Shown here: positions 12,801 to 23,030 of the stretch, piece by piece | How the letters are laid out: each line of letters opens with the position of its first letter | How positions within the stretch are numbered: the first letter of the stretch is position 1 | NCBI RefSeq assembly: GCF_964340395.1 | Contig: NC_135549.1 | Location: forward strand, 29,152,095-29,216,094 | Length of the DNA stretch: 64,000 nucleotides | Direction: 5' to 3' | Source of the DNA: Glandiceps talaboti | Lineage: Eukaryota > Hemichordata > Enteropneusta > Spengelidae | Notes under the pieces: model-generated | Told to the model about the DNA's origin: nothing | The model's input: the letters and a program-made list of their open reading frames with translations, nothing else | The model's database searches: none | Made by a program: the position numbers and the translations under genes

Positions 12801-13041
12801 AGACTTCAATCTTGGGGCCTTACGTATCACAAGGCCCAAACATTTCACAACGAAAATTTGCCTGACAATGCCGTACTGCCAATCTAATAATATCGACAGC
12901 TGGTCTCCTTCAAGATGTATTGAGAAGTGCATTCCAGTGGAATGGGAAACTCTGGAAATCGACTATGAGGATGACGGCGACGATGCTCCGAGTTCAAAAC
13001 GAATCGAAGTTGATGAACTAGTTGTCAAAAAATGTGGATGA
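5260..13041 (+). CDS. Secreted cystine-knot ligand, TGF-beta/GDNF-like (three exons)
   Basis: Proposed exons are 5260-5380, 11374-11606 and 12748-13041, giving 215 residues. Exon 1 encodes a signal peptide (MAFFVAKLFSMVWLLAVVCSANG) and ends at a GTAAGT donor in phase 1. Exon 2 follows TATTGTTTTGCAG and ends AAG/GTGAGA in phase 0. Exon 3 follows TTTGTTTTGCAG. All phases match. Residues 24-94 form a short acidic propeptide ending in RNKR, a furin-type site. The mature part (95-215) has CNCTC, then ITIHLEDFNLGALRI, CLTMPYC, CIEKC and a terminal KKCG. The strand-turn-Cys order recalls TGF-beta ligands, and the total length and short propeptide resemble the GDNF family. Spacings are atypical (C-x5-C and C-x3-C in place of CXGXC and CC), and the protein stops where the last Cys is expected. 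AATAAA follows at 13056. The exon joins are inferred, and the family assignment is tentative. Confidence 0.55.
5381..5398 (+). other. Tandem in-frame splice donors of exon 1
   Basis: Two GTAAGT donors begin at 5381 and 5393, 12 bases apart. Exons ending at 5380 or 5392 are both in phase 1, so using the second would insert four residues after residue 40 without changing frame. Confidence 0.5.
5985..6019. repeat. Terminal-type foldback motif TAGCAC...GTGCTA
   Basis: TAGCACACCTGAACT pairs with GTTCAGTAGTGCTA across a short loop. Close relatives lie at 19231-19265 and 34969-34998. Here and at 34969 the neighbouring DNA also shares the phrase CCAAATATC-TGGCAATCGGT. Confidence 0.7.
6129..6276. repeat. 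Long inverted repeat, about 38-bp stems
   Basis: The left stem at 6129-6167 (ending GTCGTTAGTCACGCACC) is the near-exact reverse complement of the right stem at about 6239-6276 (GGTGCGTGACTAACGACGTC...), with one mismatch seen. The roughly 70-base loop carries CCAAATATCATGGCAATCGG and GACTTTAAGTTGTTTACACA, the tail of the repeat family also seen at 34870-34930. Confidence 0.8.
6300..6460 (+). repeat. 81-bp tandem duplication of a nested hairpin
   Basis: Two units (6300-6380 and 6381-6460) are nearly identical. Each has outer arms GTTCGGGC/GCCCGAAC (6312-6319 with 6371-6378) and an inner perfect hairpin GCGAACGAAGTTCGC (6344-6358). The outer span is tRNA-sized, but no anticodon arm or intact B box is seen. 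Confidence 0.75.
7445..8230 (+). repeat. Internally duplicated repeat element with terminal GC hairpin
   Basis: Segments starting at about 7488 and 7788 share ACTCTTCAAGATGA, GTCATGGAATAA and a following G-run. Segments at about 7856 and 8007 share GTTCAAGCATGTCTGAGTT. The block ends with a foldback, CCCGCCCTGGAC/GTCCGGCGGG (8203-8227). The 193-residue frame over 7358-7939 is built from these duplications and is not called as a gene. Confidence 0.55.
8690..11076 (+). mobile_element. Decayed non-LTR retrotransposon (CR1/L2-type LINE)
   Basis: The remnant lies in intron 1 of the cystine-knot gene. At about 8760-8935 a PHD-like zinc finger is readable (LCGFCERNIDW..., WFHKSCL, VWICPLC). At about 9205-9320 comes the start of an apurinic-type endonuclease (SLIVNINGLRSK, DVIIGCES). 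Reverse transcriptase pieces include SNYRPVSLI (about 9790), LQHGFRRHRSC (about 9945), VLDFSKAFDIVNH (10050-10090) and the FADD catalytic box (10314-10325). The thumb and C-terminal part reads through 10538-11076, ending DWNSL...KLHKH. Stops, frameshifts and (CA)n/(GT)n blocks break it, so it is inactive. Domain order fits CR1/L2/Jockey elements; the clade is not resolved. Confidence 0.8.
9684..9867. repeat. Paired (CA)n and (GT)n microsatellites inside the LINE
   Basis: (CA)n spans about 9684-9731 and (GT)n about 9818-9867. Between them are the small foldback ACCTTCCTTACGGAAGGT (about 9749-9766) and the RT fragment KKDDKHLASNYRPVSL. Confidence 0.85.
11800..12010. repeat. Degenerate CAGA/CAGG microsatellite
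   Basis: Runs of CAGA, CAGG and GACAGACA recur in intron 2 of the cystine-knot gene. The cysteine-rich frames on the minus strand are artefacts of the repeat. Confidence 0.85.
12100..12420 (+). repeat. GTTGCTATGGGCGTGGT repeat family copy
   Basis: This copy starts with GGCATTGTAGCACAGCTG and contains two diverged units of GTTGCTATGG-CGTGGT followed by TTGCTATG/AGGCATATTT. Related copies lie at 17790-18165 (reverse), 26935-27120 and 33630-34998. Confidence 0.7.
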
Positions 13042-13055
13042 CAGGTGTTGACATC

Positions 13056-13061
13056 AATAAA
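13056..13061 (+). terminator. Polyadenylation signal AATAAA of the cystine-knot gene
   Basis: AATAAA begins 15 bases after the TGA of exon 3, and a long T-run starts at about 13088. This implies a very short 3' UTR. Confidence 0.5.
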
Positions 13062-13334
13062 TACTCACCGTTTCTGAAGATCGTTAGCTTTTTTTTTTTT
13101 TTTTTTTTTTTTAGAGATATTCTTGTAGTGAAAATATATGATATAATAAGTGTAGTTTAATAATCAATCATATGCTCACTAATATTCCAAGGAACTGATT
13201 TATATGGTTATACTTTATATATGTAGATCAGATTAGTAGAATAAACTTAGCTTGCAAACAGACAACAGTGTATCAACTCTTCTCTATGGATAATACTCAA
13301 ATAGGAGGAAGTGTTAGTTCTTTACATATTGCCA

Positions 13335-13403
13335 TTTTACCTCCCCTAAGGGAAGACTATTATGTTGTACTTCTATGTATGTATGTATGTATGTATGTAT
13401 GTA

Positions 13404-13459
<56 letters not shown>

Positions 13460-13470
13460 TGTGTGTGTAC
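13335..13470. repeat. Small foldback plus (GTAT)n(GT)n microsatellite
   Basis: TACCTCCCCTAAGGGAAG (about 13338-13355) is followed by (ATGT)n and then (GT)n. Read on the other strand, this is microsatellite, hairpin, then AGGTAAA, the same layout as at 9684-9770, 18700-18880 and 57985-58035. Confidence 0.7.
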
Positions 13471-13971
13471 AAGCTCCCAACTAAAAGTGGCCCTGAAGAA
13501 AGTCCCCGGATCATATGTCCCAGGGACATCGGCTGCAATGACGAGAAAAAACGAGAACAATACACATGCATGCCATCAAGGCTAGTTCTGTTGGCACCAA
13601 ACTAAAACACCTGAACAGTGATCTGACAACTTTGCGTTTTTCTCGTGTAATTCGGAGCCACATTTCACTCATCTGACAAATTTGCAGAATTTGGTGAATA
13701 TTACCTTTTCCTGACATGACTTGACAGGCATTGTTCAGCACTAGGAACGTGTACATAGTGTTATATAAGGGCACGGTCATTTGCCCTTTGTACAAATTAA
13801 TGATTATTTCTCGTAATTGTATAAATCAGAACAATGAATATTTTTTTTTATCTCCCATCAAGTCACTAGCAATTTAAGCACAATATTGTGATTCATCAGT
13901 ATCCTTTAACAATGATGCAGTCATAAATATAGTTTGATATTCTTTTACAACCAATGTGGAACATTCAGTTT

Positions 13972-14411
13972 TAGGGACCGGTCAGTTTCTTCGGCCTGGG
14001 AGGGGGGGGGGTTCACCCTGTTTTTGAAATTAGTAATGGGGGGGGGGGGTCATGCTGTTTTGAAAATTGCGGACAGGGGTGTTATTGTGTTTGGAATGTG
14101 ATGGAAGAAAAAACCCATTTCTACAATGGCATATAGCTTTGTCTAAAATGTGGTACATGTAAATATTTGTTCTTGTCCCGGTTTCTTACATGAATTCTTT
14201 AATATTACTTATTAGTTCAAACATAACTTTACATATACATATACATATGCATATGTATTACCTAGCTACCACACTAGTTACAGAACATGTCATGTAAATG
14301 CTTGGCTGTTTCACAATCAATGCTTCACTTATATTGTACTTTGGGGCAAAAGTGAACTTGAAGGTTTTGTAATGGTAATCTTCATAGATAGTTTATAAAA
14401 GAAGTTAATTT
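13972..14411 (+). repeat. 440-bp dispersed repeat, copy A
   Basis: It starts TTAGGGACCGGTCAGTTTCT with two G-runs. It continues through TGGTACATGTAAATATTTGTTCTTG and a CATATACATATACATATG tract to ATAGTTTATAAAAGAAGTTAAT. The reverse complement of 62283-62730 matches along its length. No open frame of note is present. Confidence 0.85.
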
Positions 14412-15100
14412 AAGGGAGTGATCAGTTTTTACGGCCGGGGGTGAGCCGGTGACTTCTTGTTCGTGGTGTACTTACAAATAGTGACAACCCTGTGATTCAT
14501 CCACAAAAAAATCCACCCCCCCCCTCTGACAAATAAAAAAACACACTGACACCCCCCTCCGACATCTGTTGACAAGAAATATTCTTCTTGTGCTTGCAAA
14601 AGACACTCTAGATTCTCAAAGCACAATACAGCACACTGCATAGTTAATTTTACTTCTTACATTTACAGTAATTTTAAGTGTAGCTGGTAAATTGATGTCC
14701 CAAAATACATTGCTTAACATGCGTAAAGCTCTTTATACAGGAACCCTATGAGAAGTATGATTGTCTGTTCATGGATATGCAAAATATTATATTCAAGGTT
14801 TAGTAACCAAAAGTTCTAGAATATCTCTTAGATTGAGTGAACTATTACCATTATAGATTAATTCAGCTAATTGTAAAGTACAATATTAGAAATGGAGTTA
14901 ACATAATTGTAAAGGTAGAGGTTTCAGTAAGTTTCAAAGTAGGCAGAGAACTGGAAACAGTATGGGGAGAAGTGCTATGCTTGTGCGTGCCTGCAATACA
15001 AGCACGGGGGGGGGGGGTCTCCCTCCCACAGTAAGAGCTTTTTGAAAACTGAACACCATTTGGAGGCCATTTAGAGCACCATTGAGAAGTAAAACTGGAT
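14412..15100. other. Non-coding stretch between repeat copy A and the minisatellite
   Basis: A second degenerate end motif (AAGGGAGTGATCAGTTTTTACGGCCGGGGG) sits at about 14412-14440, followed by C-runs near 14515 and 14552. A G-run lies near 15006. No exon is recognised. Confidence 0.5.
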
Positions 15101-17708
15101 CATTGTTAGAAAATATTATCACATTAGAATGTCCCTGGATCATTGTTAGACAATATTATCACATTAGAATGTCCCTGGATCATTGTTAGACAATGTTATC
15201 ACATTAGAATGTCCCCGAAGCCTTGTTAGACAATATTATCCCATTAGAATGTCCTCGAAGCCTTGTTAGACAATGTTATCCCATTAGAATGTCCCTGGGT
15301 CATTGTTAGACAATGTTATCACATTAAAATGTCCCTGGATCATTGTTAGACAATGTTATCGCATTAGAATGTCTCTGGGTCATTGTTAGACAAAGTTATC
15401 ACATTAAAATGTCCCTGGATCATTGTTAGACAATGTTATCACATTAAAATGTCCCTGGATCATTGTTAGACAATGTTATCGCATTAGAATGTCCCTGGGT
15501 CATTGTTAGACAATGTTATCACATTAAAATGTCCCTGGGTCATTGTTAGACAATGTTATCACATTAAAATGTCCCTGGATCCTTGTTAGACAATATTATC
15601 ACATTAGAATGTCACTGGATCATTGTTAGACAATATTATCACATTAGAATGTCTCTGGATCATTGTTAGACAATATTATCACATTAGAATGTCCCCGAAG
15701 CCTTGTTAGACAATGTTATCACATTAGAATCTCCCAGGATCATTGTTAGACAATATTATCACATTAGAATGTCCCTGGATCATTGTTAGACAATATTATC
15801 ACATTAGAATGTCCCTGGATCATTGTTAGACAATATTATCACATTAGAATGTCCCTGGATCATTGTTAGACAGTATTATCACATTAGAATGTCCCTGGAT
15901 CATTGTTAGACAATATTATCACATTAAAATGTCCCTGGATCATTGTTAGACAGTATTATCACATTAGAATGTCCCTGGATCATTGTTAGACAATATTATC
16001 ACATTAGAATGTCCCTGGATCATTGTTAGACAATATTATCACATTAGAATGTCCCTGGATCATTGTTAGACAATATTATCACATTAGAATGTCCCTGGAT
16101 CATTGTTAGACAGTATTATCACATTAGAATGTCCCTGGATCATTGTTAGACAATATTATCACATTAAAATGTCCCTGGATCATTGTTAGACAGTATTATC
16201 ACATTAGAATGTCCCTGGATCATTGTTAGACAATATTATCACATTAAAATGTCCCTGGATCATTGTTAGACATTATCACATTAGAATGTCGCTGGATCAT
16301 TGTTAGACAGTATTATCACATTAAAATGTCCCTGGATCATTGTTAGACAGTATTATCACATTAGAATGTCCCTGGATCATTGTTAGACAGTATTATCACA
16401 TTAAAATGTCCCTGGATCATTGTTAGACAGTATTATCACATTAGAATGTCCATGGATCATTGTTAGACAGTATTATCACATTAAAATGTCCCTGGATCAT
16501 TGTTAGACAATGTTATCACATTAGAATGTCCCTGGATCATTGTTAGACAATATTATCGCATTAGAATGTCCCTGGATCATTGTTAGACAATATTATCACA
16601 TTAGAATGTCCCTGGATCATTGTTAAACAATATTATCACATTAGAATACCCCTGGATCATTGTTAGACAATATTATCACATTAGAATGTCCCTGGATCAT
16701 TGTTAGACAATATTATCACATTAGAATGTCCCTGGATCATTGTTAGACAATATTATCACATTAGAATGTCCCTGGATCATTGTTAGACAATATTATCACA
16801 TTAGAATGTCCCTGGATCATTGTTAGACAATATTATCACATTAGAATGTCACTGGATCATTGTTAGACAATATTATCACATTAGAATGTCTCTGGATCAT
16901 TGTTAGACAATATTATCACATTAGAATGTCCCCGAAGCCTTGTTAGACAATGTTATCACATTAGAATCTCCCAGGATCATTGTTAGACAATATTATCACA
17001 TTAGAATGTCCCTGGATCATTGTTAGACAATATTATCACATTAGAATGTCCCTGGATCATTGTTAGACAATATTATCACATTAGAATGTCGCTGGATCAT
17101 TGTTAGACAGTATTATCACATTAAAATGTCCCTGGATCATTGTTAGACAGTATTATCACATTAGAATGTCCCTGGATCATTGTTAGACAGTATTATCACA
17201 TTAAAATGTCCCTGGATCATTGTTAGACAGTATTATCACATTAGAATGTCCATGGATCATTGTTAGACAGTATTATCACATTAAAATGTCCCTGGATCAT
17301 TGTTAGACAATGTTATCACATTAGAATGTCCCTGGATCATTGTTAGACAATATTATCGCATTAGAATGTCCCTGGATCATTGTTAGACAATATTATCACA
17401 TTAGAATGTCCCTGGATCATTGTTAAACAATATTATCACATTAGAATACCCCTGGATCATTGTTAGACAATATTATCACATTAGAATGTCCCTGGATCAT
17501 TGTTAGACAATATTATCACATTAGAATGTCCCTGGATCATTGTTAGACAATATTATCACATTAGAATGTCCCTGGATCATTGTTAGACAATATTATCACA
17601 TTAGAATGTCCCTGGACTATTGTTAGACAATATTATCACATTAGAATGTCCCTGGATCATTGTTAGACAATATTATCACATTAGAATGTCCCTGGATCAT
17701 TGTTAGAC
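15101..17708 (+). repeat. 40-bp minisatellite, about 65 copies
   Basis: The monomer is CATTGTTAGACAATATTATC followed by ACATTAGAATGTCCCTGGAT. Variants alternate (CAATATT, CAATGTT, CAGTATT; TTAGAAT or TTAAAAT; CCCGAAGCC for CTGGATCAT). Rare variants recur at fixed distances: GTCGCTGGAT at 16288 and 17088, and TTAGAATACC at 16641 and 17441, are both 800 bases apart. GTCCCCGAAG followed by ATCTCCCAGGAT recurs at 15691 and 16928, 1,237 bases apart. One monomer (about 16261-16297) lacks three bases, which accounts for 1,237 instead of 1,240. The array therefore grew partly by large block duplication. Confidence 0.97.
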
Positions 17709-17749
17709 TCTGAAAGCGGTTGGGGATGACGAAGTTGATCAGAGCTATT

Positions 17750-18170
17750 TTGAAAAAAAACGTCGTGCAAATGAACCTACACAGGTGTGTCATACTTACA
17801 GAAGTTGTCCTAGCAACATGACCACCCCCTTAGTGACAGTCAAATGATAATGTTTATTGCAAATACAACAGGGGTGGATAGGCAATTGAATAAACATTAA
17901 AAAGACATATGCAAATGTCGTTAGCAACATGCATACGCCCATAGCAACTTGTAAACGATGACATATAAAGGCAATATCACACCAGTGAAGCGAAGGCAAA
18001 AGAATAAACATTCCAAAAATATATGCAGATATGCCTAGCAACAAGACCACGCCCATAGCAACAGTTAAACAATGGCGTATATTGCAGACATAACACCATG
18101 GATGGGTAGGCATGGGAATAAATCTTCAAAACATGTATGGAAATAGGCCTAGCAACAAGACCACATAATC
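17750..18170 (-). repeat. GTTGCTATGGGCGTGGT repeat family, reverse copies
   Basis: Four diverged units of CCTAGCAACA-GACCACGCCCATAGCAAC recur about every 105-120 bases, each with AATAAACATT and CAAATATG-type linkers. This is the reverse orientation of the copies at 12100 and 33630. Confidence 0.75.
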
Positions 18171-18269
18171 ATAATAGAATATTAAAGTTTACTCTCAACA
18201 CAGTTGTGGTACAACGCCATTGGCGCTTTATTATCTTTTCAGTTTCCTCTATTTTGACAATTTATGCTT

Positions 18270-18560
18270 TTCTCATTAATTATGCAAATTATTCATTAAC
18301 ACTGAAAGGTACATCAACAAATTTTATGGGACATATGCGTTTTCTTAAGGTTAACTTATGTACTAAATTATGTTGAAATTGAAGTATGCATTCTTAAGAT
18401 ATAGCCTAATTACCAAAAATAATTAATTATGCAAATTATTCATTAACACTGTAAGGTACATCAACAAATTTTATAGGACAAATGTATGCTATGTTTAACG
18501 AATATGCTAAATTATATTGAAATTGAAGTATGCAGTCTTAAGATATTGCTTAATTAGTTG
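18270..18560 (+). repeat. Tandem duplication of about 150 bp
   Basis: TAATTATGCAAATTATTCAT through AAATTGAAGTATGCA-TCTTAAGATAT occurs twice, from about 18277 and again from about 18424, with roughly 10% divergence. Confidence 0.8.
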
Positions 18561-18699
18561 ATTTCATTGGTATGCAATTGTCCCTAATTAGCATGAACAG
18601 ATCTCGCTAAAAAACTAACCAGTTCTATAGCCATTACCCCAAACATTATTTGTACCAAATTTCATTATAATTGAACCAGCCGTTTTTAAGAAAATGATG

Positions 18700-18701
18700 A
18701 C

Positions 18702-18746
<45 letters not shown>

Positions 18747-18880
18747 TAGACACACACACAGACGGACATATGACAGAGAGACAGACAGACAGACACACAC
18801 ACACACACACACACAGACAGACAGACACACAGACAGAAATCCCCCTTTTAATACCTCCCGTACGCTTACGAGAGGTAAAA
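18700..18880. repeat. (CAGA)n/(CA)n microsatellite ending in a foldback
   Basis: (CAGA)n from about 18703 to 18830 is followed by ACCTCCCGTA CGC TTACGAGAGGT (18855-18877), a short foldback, then AAAAATG. The layout matches other microsatellite-hairpin units in the window. Confidence 0.75.
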
Positions 18881-19230
18881 ATGTATTAAATGTAAAATAG
18901 TCAAGTACTAGCTCGGAAATCATGGTAATCTTCATAGTTTTTATCATGATTTACACTTGATACACAGAAATCATAGTTGTGTGTTTATGATAGTTGCACA
19001 TGATGATTTTTTTTAAAGGCATGAAAAGTTAAAATATTTATTAAAAGTTGAAGTATTTATTTTCACAATGTTTACAATAAAAGGTTGTTTGTAATGCTGT
19101 TAATATTGCATAAAGTGTGTGTGTGTGGGGGGGGGGGGGCCGCAGGTCAACACACACATTTTACTATGTTTTGTATACCATTAGTTTGTGTTATAATGCA
19201 TGTATAGTCTATTGTCGAATAGTGTTTTAT

Positions 19231-19470
19231 TAGCACAACTGAACTAATGAAGTTCAGTAGTGCTATATGGGTATGGTGCGATGTCCGTCCGTCCGTCCGT
19301 CCGTCTGTCTGTATGTCTGTCTTTCTGTCTGTCTGTGTTTAGGGACCGGGCAGAATTTACGGCAGGGGGGGGGGGCTGGGGAGAAATTATCTCTGACTTG
19401 GTTTTTTTCCTGCCCCCCCCCCCATCCACTGTGACCAAAATTTCACGGACCCCCCTTTCAAAAGTATAAA
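19231..19470. repeat. Foldback motif, (GTCC/GTCT)n and G-run end motif
   Basis: TAGCACAACTGAACT...AGTTCAGTAGTGCTA (19231-19265) is followed by GTCC/GTCT repeats. Next comes TTAGGGACCGGGCAGAATTT (about 19338) with ACGGCAGGGGGG and then C-runs. The last motif recurs in reverse at about 23660-23690. Confidence 0.7.
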
Positions 19471-20680
19471 AATTTCATCCCCCCCAAAAAAAAAAGAAAG
19501 TGCACAATATCCTGCCCCCTACAATAACTAAAAAGAGTACAAATTTTTTTATTACTGTAGCACAACTGTAATATTTCTTTTGGTACTACTATTATGTTAC
19601 TATTTCAGCCCAAACAACTTAGTAGTTGTAGAGGAAGATTTTTAGAAAACAAAACAAAATAAAACATTTTGACCATACATGTAATCATACACATGTGGTA
19701 TAATCTTGTTTATTTCCCAACTAGACACCATATGTAGTCATCACTTAATACCAAGGCATTTGATGCGGTGGTTTTAACTGTCATTCACTGATATATACAC
19801 AGAAACACAGACACAGAGTAAACACACATTCACATGCGTGATTTGTGAAAAACTGTAGTGGGGACATTTGTGGGGAGTATCTAAGGACATCACATCACCT
19901 ACATAGTGTATTCAAATATCTATTTATACTCGTAACATTTGTGATGTCATGAAGTGCTAGCAAACTAAGGATTTATGCACACTGAGGTCTGACAAATATA
20001 GCTTTCACTTTCCTACACCAAATGCATTACCAATACACATGTAAATGTAAGACATTTGTGACTTCATGAAAGGGGAAACGAAATTCAGAATGTTGTGGAA
20101 TACTTAGATGTAATCAATATGCTTTCAGTTCCAAAACCATACATATTTAAACCTATAGTGTCAGGCATTTGTGACTTCATGATGGGGACAGCAAATTCAG
20201 AATTGTATTCAATACACTGTACAGTGATCAGATGAGTATTACTCGCAGTTTTCTAAACCATTCAAAAAAATAAAGGAGGAAGAAGGAGGAAAGAGAAAAG
20301 AACAATTAGTCAAGCAAAAATACTGTACAGTTGTTAACTGTTTTTAGTGAGCAACTTGTGGATAAGGTTGTAGGAAAATACGGCCAGAAAAAACACTTAA
20401 CACCACGCAGACATCTAAATGCATTACAATATTTAGTACAGATAGATGCATTTGATGATGCTGAGGAGGGAAATAGCTTAATTTCACTGGTTTTAGTCTT
20501 GCCTCACATCTTCAGACTCTAGTGAGTCTGAGAGTGAAACTCAAGAATAGTGTCAAGGAAAGAAATAAAACACCTATCTAAATTAATCTAGCCAGACGTT
20601 TTTGTATTTACATTTTTCACCAAAAGGTCACTTTTTAATCACATAAATTACAGGTCCTATGCTAGTTTATTACCACATAT
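19471..20680. other. Non-coding stretch with weak about 115-bp repetition
   Basis: ACATTTGTG...CATGA-GGGG-A occurs loosely three times between about 19865 and 20200. No exon is recognised. Confidence 0.5.
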
Positions 20681-20681
20681 T

Positions 20682-20726
<45 letters not shown>

Positions 20727-20821
20727 TTTCATTCTTCTTTCGCCAAGTAGAGTGCTCGATCACCTTGGAGAGCTATCATACATAAAAATGAAAGAAGACG
20801 AGTCTGATATTACATAGTGGA

Positions 20822-20865
20822 ATTACACTACGGACCGTTTCACCCGAAGGATCGTCAGGTGTAAT
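20822..20865 (-). ncRNA. Hammerhead ribozyme, minimal type I, left arm
   Basis: This is the exact mirror of 23031-23074 on the other strand, with all core bases kept (CTGACGA, GAAA, helix I ATTACAC/GTGTAAT, GTA cleavage site). Confidence 0.75.
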
Positions 20866-20969
20866 AGTGTGGTTTAATAGTATTCGTTAGCTATACATCC
20901 TGCATTATGTACATAACTTGTGTGTGTTCACTGATGGCTGTGTGCACACAAAAAGATTGACAACAAAGG

Positions 20970-22064
20970 TTACGTATTATTAAGTAAGAACTTGTTAGCG
21001 TGCCGGCATTTACTGATTAATTCAGTTCTGCTGTTCAAGTTCGTTGATTTGTCGGCAGTTATAATAAAATATTTTTCCCAGAGGCATAGTTGACATCGTT
21101 TGGTAACGTTAGAGTATGAGGAAGCCTGCTTGAGAACTGACCAGTGTACGTCGTAATTAATGTTGCTGTCTTTTAGGTGCCAAATGTATTTACTGAGTGC
21201 AGTGTCTTTCTTCTTGTGATCAAGTTTAAATGAAGACTTGTGGTTGTTAAACCTGCTTTTGAATTCTGTGTCACTAACGCCTATGTATGATTTGTGATCT
21301 TGGTTAGTGGTGACTGTTGCTTTGTAAACAACGCTTTTTATGAGGCATTTTCCTGCGAGAGGGCACTCCTTTGGTTTTCTGCAGTTACAGGTATTTTGTT
21401 GTGTTTGCTTAGCTTTTGAAAGTATGGCTTTATTATGACCGCTGATTAATTTACCCATGTTGTCCATGCAACTATAGCTCACTTTGGTATTATTACGGTT
21501 GAAGATTTTATGCAGTACACTGGATATAGGGAAATGCTTGTCGATGAGGTTGAGAAATTTTCTACCGATGTTTGTTGAAACGTGTTTACTGTAAGGTGGG
21601 TTGAACCAAGTTATATTACGGCTGCGATTCCGCTTGTGTTGAGTGTGTTTTGTTTGGTCAAATTTGAGGGTGTGATTATATCCTGCTTCATTGAGTGCAT
21701 CTTGGTAGGATGATGTAGTGGCGTCGAATAGTTGTTCATCACTGGAAATGTTGGATAGTCGTTGGTTTACCGAGCTGGGTATGGTCTTAATTATGGCTTT
21801 AGGATGGTTTGATTTCTTGTTGACGTAGTGGGTGGTGTTATTTGGTTTTGTGTACGGTCGGTACAGGGATGATGGCCTAGCTGTACTCCGTAACCATTCA
21901 CCATCGAAAGCCAACAAAGTAGCCAAGCAGCTAACTTCACAATTTAAGAAACTCGGCCTTAGAATCACCACCGACCAAGGTATCAAAATTGTCAACTTCC
22001 TTGATGTCACTTTCAACTTGCGTGACGAGTCATACCGACCGTACACAAAACCAAATAACACCAC
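20970..22064 (-). pseudogene. Inverted second copy of the Penelope-like endonuclease region
   Basis: The minus-strand frame is also 364 residues. From YRPYTKPNN to the end it equals the plus-strand frame except for QTKHTQH in place of QTRHTQR. Its first part (about MVLFGFVYGRYDSSRKL...) is antisense to the spacer and meaningless, so this copy lacks YRDD. It retains the Cys cluster and the GIY-YIG domain. Confidence 0.85.
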
Positions 22065-22926
22065 CCACTACGTCAACAAGAAATCAAACCATCCTAAAGC
22101 CATAATTAAGACCATACCCAGCTCGGTAAACCAACGACTATCCAACATTTCCAGTGATGAACAACTATTCGACGCCACTACATCATCCTACCAAGATGCA
22201 CTCAATGAAGCAGGATATAATCACACCCTCAAATTTGACCAAACAAGACACACTCAACGCAAGCGGAATCGCAGCCGTAATATAACTTGGTTCAACCCAC
22301 CTTACAGTAAACACGTTTCAACAAACATCGGTAGAAAATTTCTCAACCTCATCGACAAGCATTTCCCTATATCCAGTGTACTGCATAAAATCTTCAACCG
22401 TAATAATACCAAAGTGAGCTATAGTTGCATGGACAACATGGGTAAATTAATCAGCGGTCATAATAAAGCCATACTTTCAAAAGCTAAGCAAACACAACAA
22501 AATACCTGTAACTGCAGAAAACCAAAGGAGTGCCCTCTCGCAGGAAAATGCCTCATAAAAAGCGTTGTTTACAAAGCAACAGTCACCACTAACCAAGATC
22601 ACAAATCATACATAGGCGTTAGTGACACAGAATTCAAAAGCAGGTTTAACAACCACAAGTCTTCATTTAAACTTGATCACAAGAAGAAAGACACTGCACT
22701 CAGTAAATACATTTGGCACCTAAAAGACAGCAACATTAATTACGACGTACACTGGTCAGTTCTCAAGCAGGCTTCCTCATACTCTAACGTTACCAAACGA
22801 TGTCAACTATGCCTCTGGGAAAAATATTTTATTATAACTGCCGACAAATCAACGAACTTGAACAGCAGAACTGAATTAATCAGTAAATGCCGGCACGCTA
22901 ACAAGTTCTTACTTAATAATACGTAA
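21832..22926 (+). pseudogene. Penelope-like RT (C-terminal part) and GIY-YIG endonuclease, truncated
   Basis: Within this 364-residue frame the genuine element sequence starts near RYRDDGLAVL, the RT catalytic YRDD box. RT motifs follow (KKLGLRITTDQG, VNFLDVTFNL, YRPYTKPNN, YVNKKSNHP, RLSNISSDE, YQDALNEAGYNH). Then comes the Cys cluster CNCRKPKECPLAGKC, then GIY-YIG elements VVYKATV and SYIGVSD, the arginine segment FKSRFNNH, and the glutamate in LCLWEKYF. The first 11 residues come from the opposite arm read backwards. The RT fingers and palm before YRDD are absent, so it cannot encode a full enzyme. Confidence 0.85.
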
Positions 22927-23030
22927 CCTTTGTTGTCAATCTTTTTGTGTGCACACAGCCATCAGTGAACACACACAAGTTATGTACATAATGCAGGATG
23001 TATAGCTAACGAATACTATTAAACCACACT

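Noticed and set aside
13039-13041. TGA as selenocysteine in the ligand
   Set aside because: AATAAA at 13056 leaves no room for a SECIS element, and simple termination is sufficient.
15101-17708. Regular 40-base repeat resembling a CRISPR array
   Set aside because: There are no unique spacers. The entire 40-base period repeats, so it is a minisatellite in a eukaryotic genome.
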